A model generated the notes under the pieces. The model had not been told where the DNA came from and made no database searches. It saw only the letters and a program-made list of their open reading frames with translations. From Amaurobius ferox (lineage: Eukaryota > Arthropoda > Arachnida > Araneae > Amaurobiidae), in NCBI GenBank assembly GCA_951213105.1, contig OX578145.1, positions 115,305,739-115,369,738 on the forward strand: a DNA stretch of 64,000 bases, given 5' to 3'. Position 1 is the stretch's first letter. Each line of letters opens with the position of its first letter. The translations under genes were made by a program, and so were the position numbers. This document shows, in pieces, positions 44,163 to 55,802 of this stretch.

Positions 44163-45156
44163 CACTGCAGTTAATTACAGCTGTTTTGAACGCGTTATAT
44201 CATTTCGAAAACTTATTGGTTTCCTATTAAATTTATATAGAGCATTTAAGTGGCAGTTGTATTTAATTTATGTCGAGTATTTAAGTTCGTAGTTTTATTC
44301 ACTGAGCAATTACTTTGAATTCTTCGATTGTGTTGTGTTGTTCTAATGAAGAGCAAGGCGTGATCAAGCCAAACTGGTACCCAAGGCCAGTTTTTAATTA
44401 GGGACCCCCTATACACTCACGGTATACTCAAACATATGTGAAACATCAAAACACAACAATTTTGGAGGGTCAAGATGATAGCTCCGAAAGTCCTCTTGTA
44501 CATATTGAAAACGTCCAATTTTTTTATATTTCAAAGTAATAGATAAAAGTTAAAATAATTAAGTTATATAATACTTTCACGGAATATTTAAAATTATTAA
44601 CTTATTTTATAATTTAAAATAGAAACTAATTTTACCAGTTTTAAATTAATTAAAGAAATATTTCTGCTCAAATGTTTTATTACATACAAAATTTAGGGAG
44701 CTCCTTAAAATTTGGGGGCTGAGGGTCGCGATCCCGGAAGCCCATGCGTTAATCAGGTCTTGATGAAGGGGGCTGGTTTTTGCATTCTAAATCGGTTTAC
44801 ATTCTTGTTATTGTGTTATATGCTCTTTTATTAGTTTTGTAGACCATCTTAATTTACTTATTACTTTTCACACTTTGTACAAAAAAGTATTACTTAACGA
44901 ATTCAGGTTTTGGACGCAACATTTTAAAAATATGTTCTATCCTTAAGATATTGCACATTTTTAGTTTGGAACAAGCATTAAATTAATATTCTTATACAAT
45001 AAGTGGATAGTTGAGGATGGCTCAATTTATCACATGCCGTTCTCTTGATATTGGAAAATGTTCTTTTAGGATATAGAAATATTCCCAGAAACCGGTTATG
45101 CGTTTAACTCTATCTTGCTACTATGGGTGAAAATTCCCCTATGATGTAAATTTCGA

Positions 45157-45158
<2 letters not shown>
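44163..45158. other. Unassigned AT-rich stretch
   Basis: The segment at about 44340-44410 (TCTAATGAAGAGCAAGGCGT, ACCCAAGGCCAG) is slightly GC-richer but has no match in the window. No gene. Confidence 0.35.

Positions 45159-45159
<1 letters not shown>

Positions 45160-45201
<42 letters not shown>
45160..45201. repeat. (TA)n microsatellite
   Basis: Pure (TA)n of about 42 bp. Confidence 0.95.
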
Positions 45202-45205
<4 letters not shown>

Positions 45206-45239
45206 TATAATTTCTACAACTGTGCAAGTTAGTAGCCCA

Positions 45240-45640
45240 TCTTGTGTAAATTAAATGAATTTGGCGACTTATTTATCGAAATATCACCAAGGCTCCATTG
45301 TTGACAAAAATATTGTCAAAATTGCAGAAAATGACGCAAAGTTTACGAAAATAACGCCAAATGGATGAATTAATTATTAAAATATTTTGATACATGGATT
45401 CTATTGCTTATTGTGGATGCTATCCAGTATCTTTATTGATAATTGTCAATTTAGTGTTGCGTGAAATATAAGTTAATTGGACACTTCGAAATAGTTTTAC
45501 ATGCGTTGTCATACGGAAAGGTGCCAAATGTACAATTCAACGTTAAAGACATTGTGTCGTTTATCTTATACAACAATCACTGTGAAAGAAAGTAAATTCC
45601 TCGCATTATAGAAAGTAATGTGCTAACAACATCATATGTT
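45240..45640 (-). mobile_element. Family G fragment (diverged relative of family A)
   Basis: The TTGGCGA-like module is at about 45262-45370 (TTTGGCGACTTATTTATCG, TATCACCAAGGC, AACGCCAAATGGATG). Then come GTGCCAAATGTACAATTCAA with CGTTAAAGACATTGTG as at 25081, and the terminus TTATAGAAAGTAATGTGCTA with ACAACATCATATG. This terminus aligns with the A/D terminus at about two positions in three. Confidence 0.6.
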
Positions 45641-46234
45641 TAAAAATGTCGCTAGATATCCTGTAATTAACTACAATTTCAGGTTGTGAAAGCCAGTCTA
45701 GTTAATTTATATGCCTAATATAATATATTGAGTACTTACGTTCTTCACTTACGTTACATTAATATGCGATACTGGGTTTCATATTTCGAGTCCAACAAGG
45801 GGGAGGGGATTTGCCATTTTTTCTATAATATACTTGTTGAAAATTTCCTTGTTATCTACATCCGCCGTTTCAACGGTTTTCCGAGGATAATTTCTTTCTA
45901 CTCGCGTCGTTTGTTTGTTCTACTTGTAAGGGCGTATCTTAAGGACGCAAATCTAAGGTGAAACTAATGCAGTTAAAAAGTATTCATGTAGGATTGCATC
46001 ATAAAAATGTGATTTATTTTCTAAAATTACTATCGTTAAAATGCAGGGTATAAATAAAAAAAATATCGTAAGGTAACCGACTATTCCACTCGTAAATAGC
46101 CCATTTTTATATAAACAATGTATTTATTGCCAATTGTCCCCGAAATATGGAAAGCCGTGCAATTACGACAGGTTGTTTCCTGATATAAAGTCATTTGTCT
46201 TTTGTTTGTAGAAACTAAAAAGCATAACTTCAAT
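45641..46234. other. Unassigned stretch
   Basis: The frame at 45728-45961 has no recognisable domain. Nothing else is supported. Confidence 0.35.
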
Positions 46235-47465
46235 TCTTAGCTTTAAAAAGTCGCACGTATACACTAGCTTAATTAAGCACAACGTGCATACACACAAGCT
46301 TAAACGCCGCGTACATATTTAAGCATCGCCTACACATACACACAAGCTTAAGTACCGCCCATACACAAGCTTAATCACCGCGTACACACAAGTTTAAGCA
46401 TTGCGTACACACAAGCTTAAACACCGCGTGCACACAAGTTTAAGCACCGCGTAAACACAAGCTTAAGCACCCCGTACACACAAGCTTAAGCACCGCGTAT
46501 ACACACACATAAGCTTAAGCACCGCGTATACACACACATAAGCTTAAGCACCGCATACACACGCACAACCTTATGTAAGCGCCGCGTACACACACACAAG
46601 CTTAAGCACCGCGTACACGCACACAAGCTTAAGCACCGTGTACATGCTTAAGCATCGCCTACACATACGCACAAGCTTAAGTATCGCATACACACAAGTT
46701 TAAGCATTGCGTACACACTAGTTTAAGCACCGCGTACACACAAGCTTAAGCACCGCGTACACACAAGCTTAAGCACCGCGTACACACAAGCTTAAGCACC
46801 GCGTACACACAAGCTTAAGCACCGCGTACACACAAGCTTAAGCACCGCGTACACACAAGCTTAAGCACCGCGTACACACAAGCTTAAGCACCGCGTACAC
46901 ACAAGCTTAAGCACCGCGTACACACAAGCTTAAGCACCGCGTACACACAAGCTTAAGCACCGCGTACACACAAGCTTAAGCACCGCGTACACACAAGCTT
47001 AAGCACCGCGTACACACAAGCTTAAGCACCGCGTACACACAAGCTTAAGCACCGCGTACACACAAGCTTAAGCACCGCGTACACACAAGCTTAAGCACCG
47101 CGTACACACAAGCTTAAGCACCGCGTACACACAAGCTTAAGCACCGCGTACACACAAGCTTAAGCACCGCGTACACACAAGCTTAAGCACCGCGTACACA
47201 CAAGCTTAAGCACCGCGTACACACAAGCTTAAGCACCGCGTACACACAAGCTTAAGCACCGCGTACACACAAGCTTAAGCACCGCGTACACACAAGCTTA
47301 AGCACCGCGTATACACACATATAAGCTTAAGCACCGCATACACACGCACAAGCTTATGCACCGCATACATACACACAAGCTTAAGCACCGTGTATATACG
47401 TACACACAAGCTTAAGCACCGAGCATATACGTACACACAAGCTTAAGCACCGCGTACACACACAC
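46235..47465. repeat. 23-bp minisatellite array (CAAGCTTAAGCACCGCGTACACA)
   Basis: The core 46741-47310 is 25 AAGCTT-bearing units in exact 23-bp register, apparently identical. On both sides (46235-46740 and 47311-47465) are diverged units of variable length with insertions such as TATACACACATA. The unit contains the palindrome GCTTAAGC and a CGCG, so the array concentrates CpG in CpG-poor DNA. Homogeneous centre and decayed edges indicate recent expansion by unequal exchange or slippage. Confidence 0.97.
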
Positions 47466-47644
47466 ATCTCTCTGTGAAATGTGGTCAAAAATTTTTAAAA
47501 AAAGGTCTCTTTCATCGAATTCTTAAATTTTCAAGAGAATAAGTCTTTCTCTATACAATGGTGTGATAAAAAAAAATAAAAATTTTTCATTCAGTGATAA
47601 ACGTGTGCTTCATATGCAAATTTTCATTAAAATGCAAACGCGAT
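47466..47644. other. Unassigned spacer
   Basis: AT-rich; nothing supported. Confidence 0.35.
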
Positions 47645-48030
47645 TCTTAGTAACGTCCTTAAGCTCTCCAATGACTTTGTAAGGAAATATCTACGAGTGT
47701 ACAAGTTAAGTACATCCATAATAAAATGACTATGTCCAATCGAATAAGAGATTGCAGCGCCTTTAGTGGACAACTTAAAAAGTTTGGATAGTTTATGTAC
47801 GAAATTAGATTAAGAGTGGTCCTTGGTATTTTTAGAAAACAGAGTCTTGTATAAAAGTATATAGGATTCCCAGGAAAGTCCTTAAATACCCCAATAACTT
47901 TATAAGGAAAGACCCATGAGTGTACACGTTAGGTCTATCTTGAATAAAGTGATAATACCCGATCGAATAAAAAAGATTATGGTGACCTTAGCTGAGCATT
48001 TAAAAAGTTAGGGTATTGGACTCGGCAGCA
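47645..48030 (-). repeat. Dispersed repeat H, two reverse copies in tandem
   Basis: The first (about 47650-47775) and second (about 47862-48030) each contain the complement of the repeat H core: GTCCTTAA(A/G)(T/C), CCAATAACTTTATAAGGAAA or CCAATGACTTTGTAAGGAAA, GAGTGTACA, then (A/G)CCCGATCGAATAA-like sequence. They lie in opposite orientation to copy 3 at 48410, leaving ~380 bp between. Confidence 0.7.
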
Positions 48031-48409
48031 AAGCGAGATAGGCGAAAAAAATCAATTAAAATGTTGTCGAGTAATGCGTAGAAATAAAACTATTACAGAT
48101 GGCATTTATTTGGCATAATAGAGTTATCTGCGAATAACTAACGTATTCCGGAATGCTAAAATAAACATTCATGTGCACAGAAATGTCGTCTGGTTAAATC
48201 CGACGATAACGATGAACATTTCAATCCAAGAAAAAATATAATCGCGTCCTTTGAGAAGCATTGCAAACGTCACCAGACTCTGATGATAAGACTTTTTGAC
48301 AGACATTTATTGCCTTCCATATACGCGTTTCTTTTGTTCCTGGTGTCGACTCCCATGTATTGGAGAATGCTCTGAAACTTTGCAATCGGCTGTTTTCGTC
48401 TATCTCGTT
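48031..48409. other. Unassigned stretch
   Basis: A minus-strand frame (48270-48491) overlaps repeat H and has no recognisable domain. Confidence 0.35.
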
Positions 48410-48590
48410 TTGTTGCCGAATTCGTGACCCAAACTTTTCTATTCTCCGCTAAGGGTATTGCAGTCGCTTTGATTAGATCGGGAATGGTCACTTTGCCATA
48501 GATTGACCTTACGTGTATACTCGTGGACCTTTTCTTACAAAGTTACTAGGGTTCTTAAGGACTTTATTAGGAATCCTAGGAATTATGTAT
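48410..48590 (+). repeat. Dispersed repeat H, copy 3
   Basis: TCGTTTTGTTGCCGAATTCG, TTGATTAGATCGGGAATGG, TCACTTTGCCATAGATTGAC, CGTGGACCTTTTCTTACAAA, GTTACTAGGGTTCTTAAGGA and CTTTATTAGGAATCCTAGG align with the other repeat H copies. Confidence 0.72.
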
Positions 48591-48697
48591 AGCGACGTTT
48601 TTAAAAGTATGTTCCGTGGAATCTTAGAGTTTCAAGGATAAATTAGTTTTATGCAAATTTCTGAAAAATTTAATAAAACGAGTAAAACTTGAACGTA

Positions 48698-49557
48698 CAG
48701 GGTGTCCTAAAAAAAAAGATTGAAACGCGCTTTAATTCTTTACCTGTTGGAAATAAGTGGGCAATGTAAATCGCAAAAATGTTGAAAGTAAAGTAGGAAA
48801 TAAGACTACGTTAATGAAATAGTCCTCCCATTCGTTTTCAAAAAGTTACACTTTTTAAATTTTTATACGACTCCCTTAGACAAATTGGGTCAATCAGAAA
48901 ATTTGTATTTTTAATGCAACAAAATCATTAAAAAAACTGCATATCTGTATCTTTAAAATTGTACGAGTTATATTTAATTGAAAATTGAACATTGTGAATC
49001 GGGACCCTATATCAAATTAGAAATGTAAATTTGTGATATATCACAAAAAAAGATAAAACTGGATGATAATACATAGGAGACGTAGTGAGTACCACTGCTT
49101 TATACGATCTCTTTCTGTGTAATGCTTTATTTAGATGCATTTGTGAGAAAAAACTTTGACACATATTAACGTATTTTTGATCTAAACAATTTCCATCGTC
49201 AATTTGTTTATTATCCCTATTTTCACTGATGAAACAGCCTTTCAGATGGTACGGAAAAGTGGCTCAAGTGAGATTTTTCCTTTATCATAATTCAGTTGAC
49301 TTTAAAGATACAGATATGCGGGTTTTTTTAATGATCTTGTTTCATTAAAAATAAAAATTTTCTGATTGGCCCAATTTGTCTAAGAGGTCGTATAGAAATT
49401 TAAAAAGGGTAACTTTTTAAAAATGAATGGGAGGACTATTTCATTAACTAAGTCTTATTTCTCTACCTTACTTTCAACATTTTTGTAATTTGCATTGCCC
49501 ACTTATCTCCAACAGGTAAAGGATTAAAACCCGTTTCAATCTTTTTGGGACACCCTG
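48698..49557. mobile_element. Long-TIR foldback DNA element (TA-flanked)
   Basis: The ends CAGGGTGTCCTAAAAAAAA and the complement of TTTTTGGGACACCCTG lie next to TA on both sides (48696-48697, 49558-49559). The arms are ~265 bp (48698-48965 and 49297-49557), aligned throughout. Shared blocks include GGGCAATG, AATAGTCCTCCCATTC and CAAATTGGG.CAATCAGAAAA. The ~330 bp centre has no transposase. TA flanks suggest mobilisation by a mariner-like transposase. Confidence 0.85.
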
Positions 49558-50329
49558 TATAATTTGGACCACAATGAACTTTTTCTCATTTTGGGGTTCT
49601 GCCATCAAATTAAATTGCAAAAGTGTTCAGCGATAATAATTTAAAAAAAAGATTGAAAAACACTGCTGTATAGGAAACTGACTTCAATTCAGAAATTATG
49701 GATGTTGGTATAGGCTGAGAGAAAAGCTTGATCGCATCACGATGTATTTTATGATATGAATATATTATCTCTGTATTTAAACAGTGACGAGAAGCATAAT
49801 AGCCTTTTTTGCGTTTTTCTGTTTTCGAAATAGAGGCTTTTATGGTTAAAGCCTTTTTGAATGATTTAACTATCTGCCATTTATTCGCACACATGGGTGG
49901 TTCGGTTTTAACACAATTAATAGTTAATTTTGCCTTGAACAAGTATCAATGAGAAAATGGCTGAAGCAATTTGAAGAGAGATTGAGTTATTTCATAAGGG
50001 CATTTATTCAGGATTCCTTTGAACGAGTGTTATAATTAAAAGAGACTATTTGTTCAAATACAATAATATCGAATATGAATGACGGTGAATATAATGAAAT
50101 CAACAGTATAAATAATGAAGCAAAGTTTTCAGATTCGTGCATGAAGGTCAAACGATGAGCATTAGCATAAGTAGCAATTGCATTCAATTATTAGTTTTCA
50201 ATACAATCTATAGTATATATATACAAACACTAGTAATAAATTTCGCCAAAGACGAGGAAACTAATTAATCTTAAATATTTAGTTGCAACATAAGTTTTTT
50301 ATTTTGTATAATACTGCACGATGCTTGGT
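49558..50329. other. Unassigned AT-rich stretch
   Basis: The minus-strand frame at 49610-49942 is Lys-rich, without a recognised domain, and starts in AT-rich sequence. I do not call it a gene. Confidence 0.35.
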
Positions 50330-50580
50330 ATTGAAAATAGTCTTCTCATTCGCAAATTGTCTCAGTTAGGTTCTGTCCCGTGTCTATACTATAATCATGA
50401 GAAGTTTCAGCCTTCTAGATTAGCCGGTGGCTTCTGGATGGCTTGGAAAGACTCCCCCCCCCCATTTTGTTAGTCCCTGGGGGGTGGGGGAAGGATTGAA
50501 AATTTTGCTTCGTTAGGCTCTGTCTCGTCGTCGATATTATAAGAGTGCAAATATTCAGCTGTCTAGGTCATCGGATAATC
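50330..50580. repeat. Family F unit
   Basis: GAAAATAGTCTTCTCATTCG, GGTTCTGTCCCGTGTCTATA, CAGCCTTCTAGATTAGCCGG, TGGCTTCTGGATGGCTTGG, a C-run, a GGGGGGTGGGGG strip, TTTGCTTCGTTAGGCTCTGT and CGTCGTCGATATTATAAGA follow the order seen at 30005 and 36270. Confidence 0.7.
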
Positions 50581-50581
50581 C

Positions 50582-51040
50582 GATGTTATGTATGTTAGTG
50601 TATGTGTATGTATGAGTGTATGTATATTTGGATGTCAGTATATGTGTATGTATGAGTGTGTCTACACACATACACATACACTAACATATATGCACTATTA
50701 TACACACATATGCACTGTCGTACACACACACTAAAATACACACAGTAACGTATACACAGGCTAACATTTAATACACCACTAAAATATGCACAAGCTAACA
50801 TACACACACTAACATACACACACTAACATACACACACTAACATACACACAGGCTAACGTATTATACACCACTAAAATATGCACACGTTAACATACACACA
50901 CACACACACACACACACACTAACTAACATATACACACTAACATACATACACCTAGTCGAAAAGAGGTCGAATTGGTATTTTTGACTTGCATTCTTATGCT
51001 TTCTCTATACATATCATGTATTGTAGGGAAAGTGAAAATG
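50582..51040 (+). mobile_element. Hairpin-family end with expanded CA-rich repeat
   Basis: A CA-rich array of ACACACTAACATAC units (about 50655-50950) is followed by GTCGAAAAGAGGTCG and the hairpin ACTTTCTCTATACATATCAT or its shifted form ...GTATTGTAGGGAAAGT (about 50998-51031). The order microsatellite, GTCGAAAA block, hairpin is that of families A and D. The opposite end is not identified. Confidence 0.6.
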
Positions 51041-51782
51041 AGCCGGTAAGCAAAAGTTTTGCAGAACCAGATCTTGAGCGATTTTGTGTCTAGGTCCTTA
51101 ATTGGGCCGATACAAGAGTTTTCATAAATTGCTTCATCAAACATCAATCACATCGGCGCTCTGCTTCCAGCGAAATTCAATCTGAGAAAATGGGCAGCGA
51201 GATGACACACTTGATCGATTTACAGCTTCTGGAATATTGGGCATTGTTTGTTTGCAGTACCTCACAATTCTTTTTTTTTATATTTCAACCTTCAATATCC
51301 AAATAGATGTAATCCGTTATGCCATGATACGCAATGGATAATTGTATATGAAAGAAAATGGAATGTTTCGGTGGAAAAATCTGCTAAAGAAACAATAGAA
51401 TGGGTAATAAACTGCTAAAATGTTTAGCTTTGACCTTATCTGAACGAGAATTTTTCTTGCTTAAAAGTGTGTTTTGTGGAATGGAGAGAGTGTTCAAATT
51501 CTTTAGGCGTGTTTGAGATATATCGCTTAATAATCTACAACTAATCCTCGATATTCAGAGGTGAATACGCGCTCTCATTGCAGATAAAAGCATTGTTGGA
51601 TTGGTTTTTGCACGAATATGTGTTTGTCAGCATGAATTAGTTCTAATTGATAGCAAAAGAGCTTGGCTTATGCTTAAGTTTTGCAAACTTCTATTGAGAC
51701 CGATGCATTTATTCCTAGCACGCAGGTGGCATCAAATTTCTTGCAAAAATGTCTCAAAAGGTAAAAAATTTATTTAATTTTT
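51041..51782. other. Unassigned stretch
   Basis: AT-rich. No supported gene or repeat. Confidence 0.35.
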
Positions 51783-52534
51783 ACTTTCCCTGCAATACAT
51801 GGTAATGTATAGGGAAAGTATTGGAATCATGTCGAAAATCGCAACTCGAGTTTTCGACGGATCTACACGTTTCAAGACCTCTAGAATACGAAAAAACCAT
51901 TTTTAGCGTGACGTCTGTGTGTGTGTCTGTCTGTCTGTGCAGATTTTGTATCCTCTCTAACTAAAAAACTAATGGACCGAATTTCACAAAATTTGGTAGG
52001 TAAGTCACTTGTGAGCGAGTCTGATGCTGATTAGTCTTGGGTACGATTTGGAATAAAAGAACCTGCCTTTTTTTTGCGAAATGGCCCGCAAAAGCTTGTA
52101 TCCACTCTAACTGAAAAACTACTGGACCGAATTTCACAAAATTCGGCAGATGAGTCACTTTTGGGTTACCCTGGTGCTGATTAGATTTTGGTACGATTCG
52201 GAAAAAAATAACCTGCCTTTTTTTGAAAAATGGCCCGCAAAAATCGTTAAAATTTAAACTAAAGAATTAGGTATACTCAAATATATCCATTAAATGCTCG
52301 TTTAATACGTAATTTTTAACGACGAAAATAATAAGACCAATCCCATTACACTAGGACTAGCCTTTCTCGAGATATTTTAGTTTTCCGTATTTTCTTTACG
52401 CCACCTTTGAAAATAAGTCCGGTTACCGAATGAGAACGAAAATTGAATTAAAAGTGAAATAAATTTAATTAAAATATAGAGAACGTTAATATAAGTCTGC
52501 AGGGAAAGTCATGTGCTGCCCACATCAGATTTTT
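51783..52534 (-). mobile_element. Family D hairpin element, full copy
   Basis: The hairpin ACTTTCCCTGCAATACATGG...ATGTATAGGGAAAGT is at 51783-51819. Then come GTCGAAAATCGCAACTCGAG with TTTTCGACGG, (GT)n/(CTGT)n at about 51915-51940, and two tandem copies of the 'ACTAAAAAACTAATGGACCGAATTTCACAAAATT' type segment (about 51958 and 52106). The terminus AAGTCTGCAGGGAAAGTCAT with GTGCTGCCCACATCAGA matches the family A terminus. It abuts a family B hairpin directly at 52535. Confidence 0.88.
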
Positions 52535-54255
52535 TCTTTCTCATACTATGTAATATTTTATAGAGAAAGTATTGTTTTCACAAAAATTTTCAAATCGAGG
52601 TTTTGCAGCTAATATATATATTAAGACCTTGAACATGTTTTGACTATTTTTGTAGTGATGTCCGTCTGTGAGTAAGTGTTCGATTTTCTGTATATGCGAT
52701 AGCGGCCACAAATATGAATGGATTTTTACGAAACTTCGGTTTGTTATAAAAAAAAAAATCTAGAACTAGATAGATTTTTTTTAATTCGAGCGAAAACTTT
52801 ATATTTTTATATTTATATTACTACAAAAATCACAATTCATGAATACTGGAAGCCTATTGTTTTTAAACGTAATCGAATGTTCAGAACCCCCTAAATTTTC
52901 GACTGAAATTTTGAAAAAAATCATCATAAATTCCAAACATTTAATAAAGTTACACAAATAGAAATTTCTTATGTAATTTTCCCTTAGAAAACGATTGATA
53001 TAAACTTCAGAACGCCAGCATGAACCGTTCTCGAGATAATGCACATTTTTCAAAAAAATTATCAAAAAGTCATACAAAATAGAAAAAAAAATATTTCCTA
53101 TTGAGAAACATGTTCACTTTTCATATATAATATCATGCGATCAATTGGGTGACAGCATTCTGGTAGATCTAGCTCGTTCCATTCATGAAAAAAGATACTT
53201 TGAGTAATACTTTTGTATTTGAACGCCAATAGTCATTTATCTGCTGTAAGAATAACTTATTGCTCCGTCCATAACACTTGGTGAGATTTTGGCGACGAAT
53301 TTGGTGGAATGTCGCCAAATTAACAAAATCTCGCCAAATTGATAAAAATGACGCTAAATCAATGAAAATGAACTACTAATTGAATTAAATAAATTATCAA
53401 AAATTCCATAAATTAAAAAAAATATTAACTGTTCCCTTTTCATATGTAATATCATGCGATCAATTGGGTGACATAATTTCATGGATCTAGCTCGTTCCAT
53501 TCATGAGGAAAGATACTTTGAGTAATACTTTTGTATTTGAACGCCAATAGTCATTTATCTGCTATAAGAATAACTTATTTCTCAGTTCATAACGCTTGAC
53601 GAGATTTTGGCGACGAATTTGACGGAATGTCGCCAAATTGGCGACTTTTTTAAATGTTGCCAAATCAATGAAAGTCTCGCCCAATCGATAAAAATGACTC
53701 TAAATCAATGAAAATGGCGACAAATTGTCGAAAATTCAATATCATGGAAAGAATATAAGTATCTCCTATAAGAAAAACCTTTTTTTTTTACTGTAAAAGT
53801 AGTCAATTCATTGTATTATATAAGGAAAGTCATATGTTGCCCACATGAGATTTTTTTTATATTATAATTTTATATTTTTTAACATGGTAGCGTGGTCGTA
53901 ATTTGACATAATCACGAATAAAAGAGTTTATTTATGACTCAATGATCAAGCCTTTATAGTTTCAATCATTGTTGTGAAAAATAGCGGCGATACAATTTTG
54001 TGTTCGTAACGTAATCAGTCGCTCTCGGAGGGGGGGGGGGGATAAGTTACCCGTCCTTCCTGGGAGGAGGGGGAACATTGTTAGGTATGGTATCAATCGA
54101 AAGATTATTTCAAGCCCTTTAAAGTGAAGGGTAACACGCTATAATTGTAATAATTTGGATCCATGATACTGAGTTTTTAACATTTTTCTTGTAAAATTAA
54201 AAAGAAAAAGCTACTAAAAATGAATTCTGTTATGAGAAAGTCGAGTTGAGTCTTA
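52535..54255 (-). mobile_element. Family B hairpin element interrupted by family A
   Basis: The hairpin CTTTCTCATACTATG...TATAGAGAAAG is at 52535-52570, then GTGATGTCCGTCTGTGAG and GAATGGATTTTTACGAAACT. The element is interrupted near 52805-52821 by family A sequence and resumes near 53868 (AACATGGTAGCGTGGTCG). It ends TTATGAGAAAGTCGAGTTGAG. Without the insert it would be about the length of the 43.2 kb copy minus its duplication. Confidence 0.82.
52822..53863 (-). mobile_element. Family A copy 8: two partial copies in tandem, nested in family B
   Basis: The hairpin and microsatellite third is missing; it starts at the ACAAAAATCACAATTCATGA block. A first run (52822-53380) reaches the TTGGCGA module, then a second run (53385-53863) restarts upstream at ATTATCAAAAATTCCATAAA and reaches the true terminus CATATGTTGCCCACATGAGA. 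It has probably been rearranged after insertion. Confidence 0.78.
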
Positions 54256-54375
54256 CTCAACTCGCCTCACTCAATTCAAAGAGATTCGCAAAATTAAGCC
54301 ATATTGCACATTTCCTTGCAGCCATTGCAGGTATCTGCTATTCCATATTAAAAAGCAATTAACTGGAGAGCAGCT
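54256..54375. other. Spacer between two family B copies
   Basis: AT-rich. GACTTTCTCATACGAG-type termini of both neighbouring family B copies face each other across ~120 bp. Confidence 0.5.
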
Positions 54376-54419
54376 CAACTCGACTTTCTCATACGAGAAT
54401 CCATTTTTAGTAGTTTTTT

Positions 54420-55335
54420 ACTTTCCTTATATGCATAATGTATAAGGAAAGTATTGTGACGGGGTCGAAAATTCGAAATCGAGTTTTCGACGGGAGAGCA
54501 CGTTTCAAACATCCCTGATCACGAATCAAACATTTTTGAAGTGGTGTGTGTGTGTGTGTGTCAGTCAGTCAGTGGGTCTGTGGAGACGATAACTGACGAA
54601 CGAATGGACCGATTTGAACCAAATTTGGTACAAAAATCACAATCCATAAACACTGGAAGCCTATTGCTTTTATACGTAATCGAATGTTCAGAACCCCCCC
54701 TAAATTTTCGAATGAAATTTTGAAAAAATCGTCAAAAAATCAAAACCACTAATAAAGTTACGCAAATAAAAATTTTCATTAGAAAACGATTGACATAAAT
54801 TTTAGATCGCTAACACGAACCGTTCTCGAGATATTGCACATTTTTCAAAGAAAATATCAAAAAGTCATACAAAATAAAAAAAAATATATTTCCTATTGAT
54901 AAACATGTTCGCTTTTCATATGTAATACCATGCGATAAACTGGGTGACATCATTCTCGTGGATCTAGCTCGTTCCAATTATGAAAAAAGATACTCTGAGT
55001 AATACTTTTGTATTTGAACGCCAATAGTCATTTATCTGCTGTAAGAATAACTTATTTCTTAGTGCATAACGCTTGGCGAGATTTTGGCGACGAATTTGGC
55101 GGAATGTCGCCAACTTGGAGACTTTTTGAAATGTTGCCAAATTAACGAAAATCTCGCCAAATGGATAAAAATGACGCTAAATCAATGAAAATGACGACTC
55201 ATTGTCGAAAATTCAATGTTTTGGAAAGAATATTAGTATCTACTATAAGAAAATCCTATTTTTTTACTGTAAAAGTAGTAAATTCATTACATTATATAAG
55301 GAAAGTCATGTGTTGCCCACATCAGATTTTTTTTT
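54420..55335 (-). mobile_element. Family A hairpin element, copy 9 (nested)
   Basis: Full copy: hairpin ACTTTCCTTATATGCATAAT...ATAAGGAAAGT at 54420-54452, (GT)n at 54543-54562, TTGGCGA module at about 55073-55160, and the terminus AAGTCATGTGTTGCCCACAT with CAGATTTTTT. The host family B sequence reads TTTAGTAG-T(n) before it and AATTTTACAGG after it, so the insertion was into a T/A run and no duplicated flank can be seen. Confidence 0.9.
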
Positions 55336-55802
55336 TTAATTTTACAGGAAAGTTTTTGAAAAATCGGTACTGTGGGGCCAAATCATTACGATTATAGTGT
55401 GAAAGCCCCAGGCCGTCCGACTCGTCCAGAGGACTTAGAGTATCGAATTCGACGACCGGGAAGTACAAAGGGCTTGAAAGAAATTTTCGATTGATACCAT
55501 ACTTGATAATGTACAATGTACCCCTCGGACGAGGTAACCTGCCCCCTCCCCCCGATGAGGGCTAATGACGTCATACACAAAAATATTGTATCACGGCTAT
55601 TTTTCACAACAAAGATTGAAACTATCCAATCTTGTAGTCTTGCAATCATTGAGCCATAAATAAACCGTTTTATTCGTAATTATATCGAATTTTGTCGTGC
55701 GCTGTCATGTTAAAAAACTAAAATTTCGAATAGCAAAGCCGGATATAAAGTTTTGTGAAAATCCATTAATATTTGTGGCCACTATGGTATTGTGGGGGAA
55801 AG

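Noticed and set aside
46741..47310. CRISPR array interpretation of the regular 23-bp array
   Set aside because: There are no variable spacers; the units are contiguous and identical, and the context is eukaryotic. It is a minisatellite.
48270..48491. 73-codon minus-strand open frame
   Set aside because: It overlaps dispersed repeat H, and no domain or conserved frame is found in the other copies.
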